Below are positions 9,012 to 18,124 of a stretch of DNA of 64,000 bases, piece after piece. The position numbers and the translations under genes were made by a program. The notes beneath the pieces are model-generated. The model did no database searches. It was not told where the DNA came from and was given only the letters and a program-made list of their open reading frames with translations. Position 1 is the first letter of the stretch; the number at the start of each line of letters is the position of its first letter. This DNA is from Methanosuratincola petrocarbonis. GTDB lineage: Archaea > Thermoproteota > Methanomethylicia > Methanomethylicales > Methanomethylicaceae. The stretch spans positions 1,116,001-1,180,000 of the forward strand of contig CP130488.1 of the NCBI GenBank assembly GCA_030522375.1, in the 5' to 3' direction.

Positions 9012-9440
9012 ATGGATCAGGCGTTCGAAGCTGCGATCGCTTTCGCGATATTTGTGGCAGCTTTTTCGGTGTCGCAATACACAGCGGTTGCAGTCTACGA
9101 ATCATCGATGAACAGACTCTCTGAGCCGAGGCTCGAGGCGGCTGCCTGCATAGTGGCATCAGAGATCTTGTTGCAGAATGGGAACTCTTCAGAAAAATGG
9201 TCCTCGTGGGAGCCTGTTTACGAAACCGGCTACTATTTCAGCCCCGCGTCGGGCGTGGGGGTCGCAATCAGGGCCACCTGCTACAGCCTAGACCCATCAG
9301 GCGTAGTTACAATATTATGGACCAAGCAGGGACCCTCCCAGGAGCCGCTCGGCAGGTACGCCCAGAAATACGTGGACGGGGTCATCCTAGAAGACGGAAC
9401 TTTTGTGAGGGTTGAGGCATATGCAAGCGATATATTTTGA
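9012..9440 (+). CDS. small pilin-like protein
   Basis: A 142-residue protein whose N-terminus, MDQAFEAAIAFAIFVAAFSV, is a hydrophobic helix with an acidic residue (Glu6) near the front, as in type IV pilins. It continues as an amphipathic helix ('YESSMNRLSEPRLEAAACIVASEILL') into a beta-rich head ('GYYFSPASGVGVAIRATCYS'). It lies 40 nt downstream of the previous gene and its end approaches the next start. Assignment as pilin-like rests on this shape only. Confidence 0.58.
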   Translation: MDQAFEAAIAFAIFVAAFSVSQYTAVAVYESSMNRLSEPRLEAAACIVASEILLQNGNSSEKWSSWEPVYETGYYFSPASGVGVAIRATCYSLDPSGVVTILWTKQGPSQEPLGRYAQKYVDGVILEDGTFVRVEAYASDIF

Positions 9441-9453
9441 GCGGCGAGCTTTG

Positions 9454-9909
9454 ATGGATTCCAGGATGAGACCGGCGGCATTGCTTCACATGAGGGGTTG
9501 GAGCAAGGGTGGCAAAGGGGTTGCATTGATTTTTGACTGTATGGTAGCCTGCGTCATAATCATAGCAGGCCTTGCTGCTTACAGCTCGGTGGCTACCCAC
9601 AAACCACCTGGACCCGATGAAGGCCTCGGGAAGTACGCCACAGATGTCCTGACTTTTTTGGACTCGAATGGTTGTCTTGCACGGCTGATAGAGGGGCGCG
9701 ACTCATTAGCATTGCGCAAGACAATAGGAGAACTCCTGCCTGAGGGGGCAAATTACTGCCTCTGCGTCTATTCACCATACTGGGAGCTCGAATGGTCCTT
9801 TTCCTCCCAAGGGTTTGACTGGAGAAATGCAGCAGCTTCGTCTCCCTATCTAGTCTTCTCTGAGTCAAAACCTGAGCCGTATATGGTGACGCTTTCGATA
9901 TCAAAGTGA
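9454..9909 (+). CDS. small pilin-like protein with KGGKG pre-helix
   Basis: About 151 residues. The frame is open from 9412, overlapping the previous gene, so I take ATG 9454; ATG 9466 and 9490 are also possible. Before the hydrophobic helix ('VALIFDCMVACVIIIAGLAAY') is 'SKGGKG', which resembles the basic-glycine cleavage site of archaeal class III (prepilin) signal peptides, with an acidic residue (Asp) a few positions into the helix. The C-terminal head is small and carries cysteines. Part of the exported gene run; the following 206 nt hold the promoter of the next gene. Confidence 0.58.
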   Translation: MDSRMRPAALLHMRGWSKGGKGVALIFDCMVACVIIIAGLAAYSSVATHKPPGPDEGLGKYATDVLTFLDSNGCLARLIEGRDSLALRKTIGELLPEGANYCLCVYSPYWELEWSFSSQGFDWRNAAASSPYLVFSESKPEPYMVTLSISK

Positions 9910-10079
9910 AAATAATTTTTCGTGTCATAGTGCAACAGTTTTTCCGCAACTCATTACCCCAGGCAGAATAGCCTGGAAGAGTGGCGAATCAGCCCACACT
10001 TTAATGGTACTTGGAGCTCAAGGCTCGGATCCCATCTGAAGCCGGATTCGCATGGAGAGCTCCCGATCATCCAGGCTAG

Positions 10080-10091
10080 TTTATTTAAACT
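10080..10091 (+). promoter_or_regulatory. internal TATA box in the surface locus
   Basis: TTTATTTAAACT lies about 25-35 bp upstream of ATG 10116, so the second half of the exported gene run can be transcribed on its own. In the gap 9910-10115 I see nothing else. Confidence 0.5.
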
Positions 10092-10115
10092 TACTGGATT
10101 TGCAGGGGTCTGCTG

Positions 10116-10604
10116 ATGGGAGGGGGGCACGGTACCAGTGGGACGGCGGGGATCGCGCGCCCGATTAATTTGATCTTGACCACTTTCGCAGCTCTATTGG
10201 TTACGGCTGCTGTTGCGGCGGAGGGCAGAATTACTGACATCCACCATTCAGAAGGGGGCACAGACCTACAGACGATAAAATCGCTCAACATGCTGATACA
10301 GAGAGCATATCTCTCGGAACCTGGGAGCGGATCCACGTGCACCATGCATTGGGCGGGACTGCCAGCCGAGTTAAGGGGTAACGGCAGCCGTTCTACGCTA
10401 ACTTTCCCAACCAATTTCGTCATGGATCAACGGGATTTGAGGCTTCAAGATCCCGGGGCGATAATCCGATCGGTCCATTCGAATGGGACTCACATGATCG
10501 TTGAATACGATGTTGGAATGAACAATCTTACTGTACCTGCAGGCGACATAGTGCTCGTAATAATGAGAGACCATGATGGGATAAGGCTTGAGCTGAGGCG
10601 TTGA
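10116..10604 (+). CDS. small pilin-like exported protein
   Basis: A 162-residue protein starting at ATG with a glycine-rich head (MGGGHGTSGTAG) before a hydrophobic helix ('NLILTTFAALLVTAAVAA'), then 'EGRITDIHHSEGGTDLQTIKS', which reads like the amphipathic second half of a pilin helix, and a small beta-rich domain. It starts near-leaderless from the TATA box at 10080. Its stop overlaps the TTG at 10601 of the next frame. No named family recognised. Confidence 0.58.
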   Translation: MGGGHGTSGTAGIARPINLILTTFAALLVTAAVAAEGRITDIHHSEGGTDLQTIKSLNMLIQRAYLSEPGSGSTCTMHWAGLPAELRGNGSRSTLTFPTNFVMDQRDLRLQDPGAIIRSVHSNGTHMIVEYDVGMNNLTVPAGDIVLVIMRDHDGIRLELRR

Positions 10605-10657
10605 GTACCACGCCTCCTGTTCGTGCAGATTCGATGTTTAAGGAGGACCGTGTAGGC

Positions 10658-11584
10658 ATGATACAAGACTTATGCTGCGAGGCGGTTACGTCTAAAAGTA
10701 AAAAAGACCGCGGCTTCGCGCTGACTGCTACTGCATTGGTATTGACGCTAATACTGCTCTCTGCGGGCTTCGTCATTGCAAGCATGGCGTGGCCTGGGGT
10801 CAGGATCGGCTTGGATTCGGATTTGGCGAACCTCCAGATGGTAAGAAGCCTCCTGAGGAATGCAGGGGCCCACTCTTCAAAGACAGGAGACCCAGTTGAC
10901 GCAGAAGCGTACATAAACGAATTCGTCCAAAGATCGGCTAATGGAGACCTGAAAAGGCTTATCCCTGGGCCCAACGGCACCGGGTACACGGCGATTCCGG
11001 GAATCCTTGATTTCGGCATATACAAAACTCGGAGCGGCTCTGGCGAGACTGGCGCCGTTTCCGTTGAAGGACTGCCTGCGGGAGCCTATGCAATAGTTGC
11101 AGACACGCACGGGGATGTTTGGTTCGCTGGACCGGCTGAAGCCGGCATGCCGCTTCAGATCAGTACCCATCAGCCTGTGACCGAGGCTTACTTGGTCGTC
11201 TATTCCCCTGAATCGCTATCGTGGCGCTACCCTCAAACTGGAGACGGCGTGTTGAGTGCCTCATACGCCTACACGGTTTCATACAGCAGCTTGGTAATTA
11301 ATGCCAGCGCATATTCTCCGCCCCCCGGGTTTGCGTATTTGCGGGTGTGCAACGTTCCTCCCCTTGCGCTCGTGCTTGTCGAGGACTCCACAGGGGTATT
11401 AAAAGGGGCAGGATGGAAGAGCCCTGCGGATATGGCGGCGGTAGACGGGGTGCAAGAGGTGCAGGTCTATGTGACTGGCATGCCATTTACTGGAGTTTTG
11501 AGGGTGCTGGAGGCGACTGCCTGGGTTAAGACAGACATCACAGGGGGAGATGTCTTCCTCTACACCAACAACTATGGGGAATGA
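10658..11584 (+). CDS. pilin-like protein with RG-FAL prepilin-type helix
   Basis: About 308 residues. The frame is open from TTG 10601 (overlapping the previous stop), but GGAGG at 10642-10646 favours ATG 10658. 'KKDRGFALTATALVLTLILL' is close to a prepilin cleavage region: basic residues, Gly, then a hydrophobic helix, in the style of bacterial PilX/PilV minor pilins ('RGxAL'). The helix is followed by 'DLANLQMVRSLLRNAG' and a long beta-rich domain. Sixteen nucleotides separate it from the following large protein. Role as a larger minor pilin is inference. Confidence 0.6.
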   Translation: MIQDLCCEAVTSKSKKDRGFALTATALVLTLILLSAGFVIASMAWPGVRIGLDSDLANLQMVRSLLRNAGAHSSKTGDPVDAEAYINEFVQRSANGDLKRLIPGPNGTGYTAIPGILDFGIYKTRSGSGETGAVSVEGLPAGAYAIVADTHGDVWFAGPAEAGMPLQISTHQPVTEAYLVVYSPESLSWRYPQTGDGVLSASYAYTVSYSSLVINASAYSPPPGFAYLRVCNVPPLALVLVEDSTGVLKGAGWKSPADMAAVDGVQEVQVYVTGMPFTGVLRVLEATAWVKTDITGGDVFLYTNNYGE

Positions 11585-11600
11585 GGGGGTGTAAGTTCTG

Positions 11601-14165
11601 TTGTCTCGTAGCATGGATCGGGGCGACCTGATAAGACGGAATGGATCAGAAGGTTTTGGGCTAGCAGCACTAGGGTTTTTTGCGATCATAATGATGTTCG
11701 CCGCATCCATGCCAGTGCAACCGCTTTCGGGCGGGCAGAGCTACGTGTCATTTTACAGCGGAGGCGAGGTCCTCCTGGCGCCCGAGGAAGGCGCCAAAGA
11801 AGAGGGCACAGGCATGGTGTACGCAATCTCAGAGATGACGCGGTCGCAGGCGTGGTCGGAGCCGTTCACATCGCCGCCCCAGGGGGTGCCCGTGGCCCAG
11901 TGGGCAGCAGCAAACGGGTACGCCTGTGAGGGCACGGCGCCCGCGTCCGACGCGCTCTCCCTGAACGTCACCGATGGCGCCCTGACATGGACCAACAAGG
12001 GCATCGACAGGGCGAAGGGCGTCTACAACTTTACGCTGTGGAAGGCTTTCGACCAGCCCCTTTACTCCTACAACCTCTCGATCAGCATCTATGCCTCGAA
12101 GGGCGCATGGGACATCTACTCCCCTCCCCTCTACCTCACGATCACGGCACATGACCAGAACATGGCCCCCATAGTCACGCTTAGGTTCAATACCTCTGGG
12201 ACATCGTTTTATGGAAATGCATCCGCTTATGGCGGGACCCCGGTGGCGCTGCTCGACATCTACAAGACCGCATATACCTTCACCCTATTTTCTGGCGGCT
12301 ATGGTGCGCAGTCGACCCTTAAACAGGGACCTTCGCAGAAGCTCTCGTTCACCTGTTACACCCCGCTGAAATACCTGTCAATAAATTACTTCATAAACGA
12401 AACCGCCTACAGGGATTACGATGCGGCTTACACTGTGAAGGTCGAGGACGCCTCAATGACTCCAGGCGCGCCCACCGCAGCTCTATTCGGCGTACCCTCA
12501 GGGGAGTGGTGGTACACTGCCAGCAACGGGGAGACAGTTGCGTGGCAGGTCGCCGGCGGCGCAGGTGTACTGAACCTCACGAACCTCCCAACCACATTCA
12601 ACGGAGAGTTTTCATCCGCAACGACGGGGGCGTGGGTGCCGCAGGGGCTGTCAATCTTCTCAGTGTCTGGGGGCAACCTCAATACGAAGGGTTCCGGGGG
12701 GGAGATCCTGAACAACGGGCTGGGGCAACCGGCCGCGAGCTTCCCAGGAGCTTACTACGCCCTGCCCGTTCATGGAGAGGGCGACTTCTACGTTGCAGTG
12801 AGGGTGGCTCTCTCTGGCTGGGCAACAACGCTACAATACACTAGCAATATAGGAGTGGCAATAACGGACACGTATGGGAACATAATCGCCTACCTGACTG
12901 CAAAATTCAACAGCCCTAGGATGTCGTCAGCTATCAATCTGGAGAGCTGCTACTACGGAGTCCATCCCAACAACGCAAACGGCGGACCCCTTCTGAGATA
13001 CGGCAGGTCATCGCTCACGCTAAACATCTCGAGAGTGGGCTCGACATGGAACATCTACTGTATTGAGACGGAAACGAATCTCACTGCAACGGGCACGAAT
13101 GCCCCCATAGGCGGAATCCTGTTGCACCATGCCAACACCATCAATGGTATGAATGCAGGGTGGGATTACGTCCGCACTAGCCTCCCAGCAGAGATAGGCG
13201 TCCTGTGCGGGAACCCAGACCAGAAAGCGGCTACGAGGGGAACATTCTACGCCAACACCACCCTAACCTACACTGCAACCAATTCTGGGATGCAGCTGCT
13301 GGTTTCAAGCGCAAGGCAGGACTTGGATGGGCTCAAATTTGATGGGATGTCGGAGGGGGACACGGTTACACTGTATGGATCGGACGGATCCGCCGTTTTC
13401 ACTGCAACTGTGACCGAAGGCACAACAGGGATCACTGTGACAGGAGTGCAGTTGCCATTCACTGGGACAGCGTCAGCCACGAGTAGACCCAATTCCATAC
13501 CCATTGCGCAGTACTCTGGTCCCCTTTCCAGCGGGGACTCGCTCACCCTGACTTGCGACGACCAAGGCACTTACTCGCTCTTGAAAGTATCCTCGGGAGG
13601 CAACTGGTCCGGTGCATTGGTAACCGGACTGAACCAGGGCTGGAAAGTGGTAGTCACGAGCGGGAACTCTACTACAGCCCTATATGGAGGGAGCTCCGGA
13701 CAGGTGCGCATTTCTCTGCCAACGGAAATGGTTGCGGTCGCAGTCTTCAAGCCTACCGCTGCAGTGAATTACACACTCCAGCAGGGGAGCACGTACATTC
13801 TTGAGAGAATGCTGAGCCTCCCTGATGTTACGACCACCGATACGATCTTCTACGAGGTATCAACGACGGGGTACGAATACAGGGTCGAAGTCCGGCTCCT
13901 TTCGGTTGAACAGGATGTCGGCGGGACGCTTGGGGACCTTAGCAAGATGACTTTTATGTTCAGGATTTATGAGGACAAGGCGCTCATGTATGAGGCTTCG
14001 CCAGTCGTCATGATCGGAGAGGCCGGTACGGCAATCCCCGTCTCGAAGACAGGCGCGTACACATTTACTGCCCTGATACCTACGGGATCCCAGTCACCAC
14101 TGGTAAAGTTCAGAGATCCGTCGTCAGGTATAGTCTTGGAAGGGAGGCTCGCTTTCGAGCGTTGA
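11601..14165 (+). CDS. large exported surface protein, prepilin-like N-terminus
   Basis: A protein of about 854 residues starting at TTG 11601 (ATG 11613 possible). 'RRNGSEGFGLAALGFFAIIM' gives a glycine then hydrophobic helix, again prepilin-like, followed by 'PLSGGQSYVSFYSGGEVLLA'. The remainder is long and beta-rich, with many Asn-X-Ser/Thr sites and two legume-lectin/LamG-looking stretches (around residues 190-290 and 390-520; judged by eye only). It is the last gene of the exported run. A tip adhesin that docks by its pilin helix would fit, but that is inference. Confidence 0.6.
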   Translation: MSRSMDRGDLIRRNGSEGFGLAALGFFAIIMMFAASMPVQPLSGGQSYVSFYSGGEVLLAPEEGAKEEGTGMVYAISEMTRSQAWSEPFTSPPQGVPVAQWAAANGYACEGTAPASDALSLNVTDGALTWTNKGIDRAKGVYNFTLWKAFDQPLYSYNLSISIYASKGAWDIYSPPLYLTITAHDQNMAPIVTLRFNTSGTSFYGNASAYGGTPVALLDIYKTAYTFTLFSGGYGAQSTLKQGPSQKLSFTCYTPLKYLSINYFINETAYRDYDAAYTVKVEDASMTPGAPTAALFGVPSGEWWYTASNGETVAWQVAGGAGVLNLTNLPTTFNGEFSSATTGAWVPQGLSIFSVSGGNLNTKGSGGEILNNGLGQPAASFPGAYYALPVHGEGDFYVAVRVALSGWATTLQYTSNIGVAITDTYGNIIAYLTAKFNSPRMSSAINLESCYYGVHPNNANGGPLLRYGRSSLTLNISRVGSTWNIYCIETETNLTATGTNAPIGGILLHHANTINGMNAGWDYVRTSLPAEIGVLCGNPDQKAATRGTFYANTTLTYTATNSGMQLLVSSARQDLDGLKFDGMSEGDTVTLYGSDGSAVFTATVTEGTTGITVTGVQLPFTGTASATSRPNSIPIAQYSGPLSSGDSLTLTCDDQGTYSLLKVSSGGNWSGALVTGLNQGWKVVVTSGNSTTALYGGSSGQVRISLPTEMVAVAVFKPTAAVNYTLQQGSTYILERMLSLPDVTTTDTIFYEVSTTGYEYRVEVRLLSVEQDVGGTLGDLSKMTFMFRIYEDKALMYEASPVVMIGEAGTAIPVSKTGAYTFTALIPTGSQSPLVKFRDPSSGIVLEGRLAFER

Positions 14166-14360
14166 AGGAAAAGGGTCTTTCGCAGTTGCCCGGGGAAGGG
14201 ACACGATCAATTGAAAGCAAGCCGATGACGCCCATAGCAATGAAGGGGGACCGTGAGTTCCTTGTAGGAACTCCCTCAGTGCAAGGATTCGCCCAAGGAC
14301 TCAGGAGAGGCTTTACTTTCCTTGCAAATGCCCGAAGATAATGCGAGAAAATGCCAGTGA
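14166..14360. other. gap between convergent genes with a perfect hairpin
   Basis: This gap separates the large surface gene (plus) from DUF373 (minus). It holds a perfect 8-bp hairpin GAGTTCCT-TGT-AGGAACTC at 14255-14273, without a T-run, and no convincing gene. It may act as a transcript end or an RNA processing site. Confidence 0.5.
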
Positions 14361-15449
14361 TTACACCTGCGGGGAGCCGCCAGACTTCTTCAGTCTCGTC
14401 GGGATGGTGAATATCACTGCGAGTAGAGTGCACACGAGCACTCCGAGACCGGCTGAAAGGATAAGTGGGGTTGCGCCGCTGGCTGGATTCGCAATGATCG
14501 AGGACGCGTCCAATGTCACTTGCCTTATGAAGATAAGGGACACCAAGCCGACGATCTCGTGCCATAGCTTTGGTGCTCCTTCCAAGTACTTGACCACTGC
14601 TTTGCCGCCCAGGAAGATCGCTATGCCTATGACCAGGAGGTCGATCGTGTTTGAGAGTACAAGGCTTATGAAAAATGCCAGCTGGTCTGGGAGGGTCACA
14701 TTCATTATTGCCAGGCTGAATCCCTGGTAGAAGGCTACGGAGACGATTATCCCGGCGATGACTGTTGTTATGAAACGGATGGGGGACTCTGACCAGACCT
14801 GCTTCAGTGCGCTGTCTATCCGGAAGCCCTTAACCAGAAGTATTGATCCCACGACAACGCCCAGGGTGATTAGGGCATAGTTTATCAGGTTCAGGAAGTA
14901 GAGCAGGGTCGTGACTATGAGGACTGCCCCCGGCACGCCAAGCCCGAGCTTCGAGTGCTGAGGCTCTGAGAGCTTCTTCAGGTACCTGTACAGCAGGACG
15001 TATGTCTCTTCGACGCTCTTCTCCTGCTGGACGAATATCCTCTTGACCGAGATTATAGGTATCCTCGACTGGATTGTGGGGATGACCTGCTCATCCGCAG
15101 CGCCGTCGCTTACGAAGACCACGCCGTCGGCGTCAAAGCGCCTGAGAACATCCTCGAGTTCACGGCTTATCTTCAGGTCTGCCTTGAAGCCCCCTTCTGC
15201 AGATCCGGCTATCACTGCGACCTCGCATTCGTAGCCCTCGCTGAGAATCGAGTCGTAAGTATTGATTGCCGCAAATATGGAATTGACGTCCGAGTCTTCG
15301 GGGCTCTTTATGGCGAAAAGGGTTGCCACGGAGGAGACCTCTTCCCTGCCGACTACTGGAGTATTTGCTCCTGTGACGCGACCAACATCGTCATCCTTGT
15401 CGACGCTAAGGACGAGTATCCTCTTGCCCTTGAGGCTCATTAATTCCAC
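14361..15449 (-). CDS. DUF373 family membrane protein
   Basis: A 362-residue archaeal DUF373 protein. The N-terminal half is soluble and begins 'GKRILVLSVDKDDDVGR', the family signature, with 'VAVIAGSAEGGFKAD', 'VFVSDGAADEQVIP' and 'RIPIISVKRIFVQQ' further on; the C-terminal half (from about residue 160) has five to six membrane helices. The biochemical role of DUF373 is not established. A TATA box 23-34 bp upstream makes the transcript near-leaderless. It is convergent with the surface-protein run and shows no sign of belonging to it. Confidence 0.88.
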   Translation of the reverse strand: MELMSLKGKRILVLSVDKDDDVGRVTGANTPVVGREEVSSVATLFAIKSPEDSDVNSIFAAINTYDSILSEGYECEVAVIAGSAEGGFKADLKISRELEDVLRRFDADGVVFVSDGAADEQVIPTIQSRIPIISVKRIFVQQEKSVEETYVLLYRYLKKLSEPQHSKLGLGVPGAVLIVTTLLYFLNLINYALITLGVVVGSILLVKGFRIDSALKQVWSESPIRFITTVIAGIIVSVAFYQGFSLAIMNVTLPDQLAFFISLVLSNTIDLLVIGIAIFLGGKAVVKYLEGAPKLWHEIVGLVSLIFIRQVTLDASSIIANPASGATPLILSAGLGVLVCTLLAVIFTIPTRLKKSGGSPQV

Positions 15450-15471
15450 TGGTTAGGTATCATAGGGAGTC

Positions 15472-15483
15472 GATATTTAAAAC
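15472..15483 (-). promoter_or_regulatory. TATA box for DUF373 gene
   Basis: Minus-strand GTTTTAAATATC is centred 28 bp upstream of the ATG at 15449, giving a leaderless or very short-leader mRNA. Confidence 0.6.
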
Positions 15484-15634
15484 GTTTCCACATGAAACAG
15501 AAATCCTTATAAATGGCTTTACACCGCTCCCCCGGCGCCTCCGAAAAGCCTTCCCCAACAGGCACACATCTGCAAATTCAACAGAATAGGGAAAAATCCA
15601 GTGCATCCACCTATTTACTTGAAAAAGAGTGTTT

Positions 15635-16513
15635 TTAGCTGGTGCCGCTGGCCTCTCTGTCCTCGAGAAGTGCGGCATACTCCTCAAATGTCAGGCGCTC
15701 GCCCTTCTTCAGCTTCTCGTTAGCCCTGGCAACCAGCTCAGTTCTCTTAGAAAGGAGTAGCTTGGCCCTGTCCGCAAGCTCCTGTGCCTTCCGCTGCAGC
15801 TGCACCGTCTTTGCGATCTCATACTTTGTCCTCGCATCCGAGAGTTTGATTTTCGATTCCTTTATTGTTTCCCAGATTGTGTTCATTTCCGCCCTAACCG
15901 AGTTGAGTTCTTCGATAATCTTGGCGCCCTCCTCATGTGCAGCAATGAGCTTCTCGTGGCTCTTTTTTGATTCCTCGGCAAGGGCGAGCACTTCCTGGTG
16001 GACTGCGTTGGCCTTGTCTTTCAGCTCGTTGAATTTGGCGCGCAGGCTTGAAATCTCCTGGTCGACATCCTTGACTTTCTTGAAATGGACAAGCTTCTTC
16101 TCGATCTCCGTTATCTCCTGTACGAGCTTTCGGTCTTCTTCAATGGTAAGGCTAGTAGTCTGGTATTTCCAGGTCAGCTCTTTGTACCGCTTTACGAGGT
16201 TGGTTTCGGATCCGGGCGCGCTCTCAAGAAGTGCCCGCTTCTTCTCGATTAATGCCTTGATCTTCTCCGAGATCTCAGCTTTCTCCTTGTGGAGCTGCTC
16301 CCTAATCTGCTTCTTCTCCGAGATGATCTTGTTCTTCTCGTCCCTCTCCGACTTTGCATTTAACGCGAGATCTTGGAGATCGCTAAGCTTGGTCAGGAGC
16401 GCATTCTTCCTGTCCCTGAGGGCGTTCAGTCGCTGGTAGTGATCCTCGATTTGCTGTTGGATCGCCTGTAGCTGTCTTGTTGTTGGACCGGCCTCAACTG
16501 TCCGATTCTCCAT
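15635..16513 (-). CDS. archaeal coiled-coil protein (COG1340-like)
   Basis: A 292-residue protein that is almost entirely charged heptad coiled coil, with no membrane segment or enzyme motif. 'RQLQAIQQQIEDHYQRLNAL' opens the coil, and the C-terminal 'GERLTFEEYAALLEDRE' is a short conserved end of this archaeal family. Family proteins are uncharacterised; structural or scaffolding roles are assumed. It is the last gene of a minus-strand operon with a GPN-loop GTPase, a CinA-like protein and a zinc ribbon, 19 nt after the GTPase. Confidence 0.78.
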   Translation of the reverse strand: MENRTVEAGPTTRQLQAIQQQIEDHYQRLNALRDRKNALLTKLSDLQDLALNAKSERDEKNKIISEKKQIREQLHKEKAEISEKIKALIEKKRALLESAPGSETNLVKRYKELTWKYQTTSLTIEEDRKLVQEITEIEKKLVHFKKVKDVDQEISSLRAKFNELKDKANAVHQEVLALAEESKKSHEKLIAAHEEGAKIIEELNSVRAEMNTIWETIKESKIKLSDARTKYEIAKTVQLQRKAQELADRAKLLLSKRTELVARANEKLKKGERLTFEEYAALLEDREASGTS

Positions 16514-16532
16514 CCATTAATCACCATGTTGC

Positions 16533-17288
16533 CTATTGATCCTCTCCACCGGAGTGAATCCGCTGCATCTGTGCATACAGATCGTCGAGTCCTTCTCCTG
16601 TATTCGAAGAGGTAAATATAAACTCTCCTAAAACCCCCATCTCGAGCAATGCATCAAGCACGCGCTCCGAGATCTCGATGTGGAGATCCATCTGCTCCGA
16701 CATGAAGTCATCTTTCAGGAATTCTGGATCCTCTGTCCAGAGGCGCCCCCTTTCGTAGATTTCGCGCGGGAGAAGATCGCACTTCGAGATGCAGTTTATT
16801 TGTGGCGCGTGGAATCTTGCCTGGACCGAGTACGAGAGCAGGAGGATCGAAACGAAGTCGGAGGGTCTGTTGAGGAAGATCGAGTCTGCGAGGAACACTG
16901 TGCAGTAGTTCCCGTCGGAAAGGGCGCTGGCTATGCCCCTACCGGCGCTCCTGTAAGCAAAGATCTCCATCTGTCCAGGGGTGTCCACGAGCACATAGTC
17001 AGCCCCGATCTTGTCTAGCTCGTCCCTCATCTCCCGTATGTGGTTTACTGAGGCGTCCACGGAGGCGATCAATGCCCCGTTAGGCCCCAGCTTGTAGTCA
17101 TCCACGAGCCTGTCGTAGTCGATGTAGTCCCTGACATCCACATCAGGGGAGTAGGGCAGCCACCGTACCCCAGGATCGAGGTTGAGCGTGGCCACACTGA
17201 CCTCTGAGCTGCTGATCCTGTCGCGGAGCGATAGGACCAGCGTGGATTTTCCTGAGCCTGCAGTACCCATCAAGAATGCGAATTTCAA
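16533..17288 (-). CDS. GPN-loop GTPase
   Basis: A 251-residue GTPase of the GPN family, conserved from archaea to eukaryotes, where relatives assist RNA polymerase assembly. Seen are the P-loop 'GTAGSGKST' at residue 8, 'LNLDPG', the diagnostic Gly-Pro-Asn loop 'KLGPNGAL' near 88, 'DTPGQMEIF' (G3), and 'SKCDLL' for the base-specificity motif. The start overlaps the preceding CinA-like gene by 4 nt (ATGA type), so translation is probably coupled. Confidence 0.93.
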   Translation of the reverse strand: MKFAFLMGTAGSGKSTLVLSLRDRISSSEVSVATLNLDPGVRWLPYSPDVDVRDYIDYDRLVDDYKLGPNGALIASVDASVNHIREMRDELDKIGADYVLVDTPGQMEIFAYRSAGRGIASALSDGNYCTVFLADSIFLNRPSDFVSILLLSYSVQARFHAPQINCISKCDLLPREIYERGRLWTEDPEFLKDDFMSEQMDLHIEISERVLDALLEMGVLGEFIFTSSNTGEGLDDLYAQMQRIHSGGEDQ

Positions 17289-18124
17289 GGCTCACCCCTC
17301 CTTACCGAGGCTCCGATCTGCCTAGCTGCAGATATAAATCCGCCCTCGGCAGAATCCAGAGCTCTGGACAGTGCATCAGCGTCGGGCGCATACGCGCTGA
17401 GGTGCATTTCGATCACGGGAAGGGCTTCAGAGCCCTTGGGATGCGACTTGAAATATACGTTCGGGTGCAGTCGCCTTACTTCATCTATGGCAGAGGCAAG
17501 AGACGATTCTGGGACTTTCTCAAGCAACAGGGTCCGCTCGCCGTACACTGCACCGGAGCGCTTCGAGAGGGCGGGCAGGACACTGGATTCGAACATCGCC
17601 TTCATCTCCCTGGGCACGCCAGGCAAGCAGAAGATGCTCGTTTCCCTGTATTCGGCAGCCACCCCCGGGGCAGTCCCGACCTCATTTTTTATCGGCTCAG
17701 CTCCCATGGGGAGGTATGCCATCTTGACCCTTTGCGGAGCCATCGGCAACCCCATCGCAGAGTATTTCTCTGAGACCATGCGGAGGGCCTCCTCGTTCAG
17801 GGCAGTTGGCAAGCGGAGGGCTGAAGCGAGTCCCTCCACGGTCATGTCGTCGTAGGTCGGTCCGAGACCACCTGTTATGATTATGGCACCCGGTTTCCTC
17901 CTGAGTGCCTCGATTATGGCACCAGATATCTCCTGGATTGTATCCCCCACCATGACCGCGCGGGTCACGGAGGCGCCGATCCCGGTCACGCGGGAGGCGA
18001 TCCAGGCCGCGTTTGTGTTTACAGTCTTCCCAATAAGGAGCTCCCTGCCCGAGGAGATTATCTCAACCTCCAACCGGCAGCCCTTTGAGCCCCCTTTCAG
18101 GGTCACTTCTTGGTTGCCCACCAT
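17285..18124 (-). CDS. CinA/MoeA-like molybdopterin-binding domain protein (NMN amidase-related)
   Basis: About 260-279 residues with the MoCF/CinA-N fold: 'EIISSGRELLIGKTVNTNAAW', 'VGDTIQEI', 'GAIIITGGLGPTYDDMT' and 'FCLPGVPREMKAMFE'. Archaeal family members are annotated nicotinamide-mononucleotide-deamidase-related, without the CinA C-terminal amidase domain, which is missing here as well. The frame opens at 18124 inside the upstream gene; GTG 18106 (GTGA overlap with that stop) or TTG 18073 are better-looking starts. Second gene of the operon. Confidence 0.82.
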   Translation of the reverse strand: MVGNQEVTLKGGSKGCRLEVEIISSGRELLIGKTVNTNAAWIASRVTGIGASVTRAVMVGDTIQEISGAIIEALRRKPGAIIITGGLGPTYDDMTVEGLASALRLPTALNEEALRMVSEKYSAMGLPMAPQRVKMAYLPMGAEPIKNEVGTAPGVAAEYRETSIFCLPGVPREMKAMFESSVLPALSKRSGAVYGERTLLLEKVPESSLASAIDEVRRLHPNVYFKSHPKGSEALPVIEMHLSAYAPDADALSRALDSAEGGFISAARQIGASVRRGEP

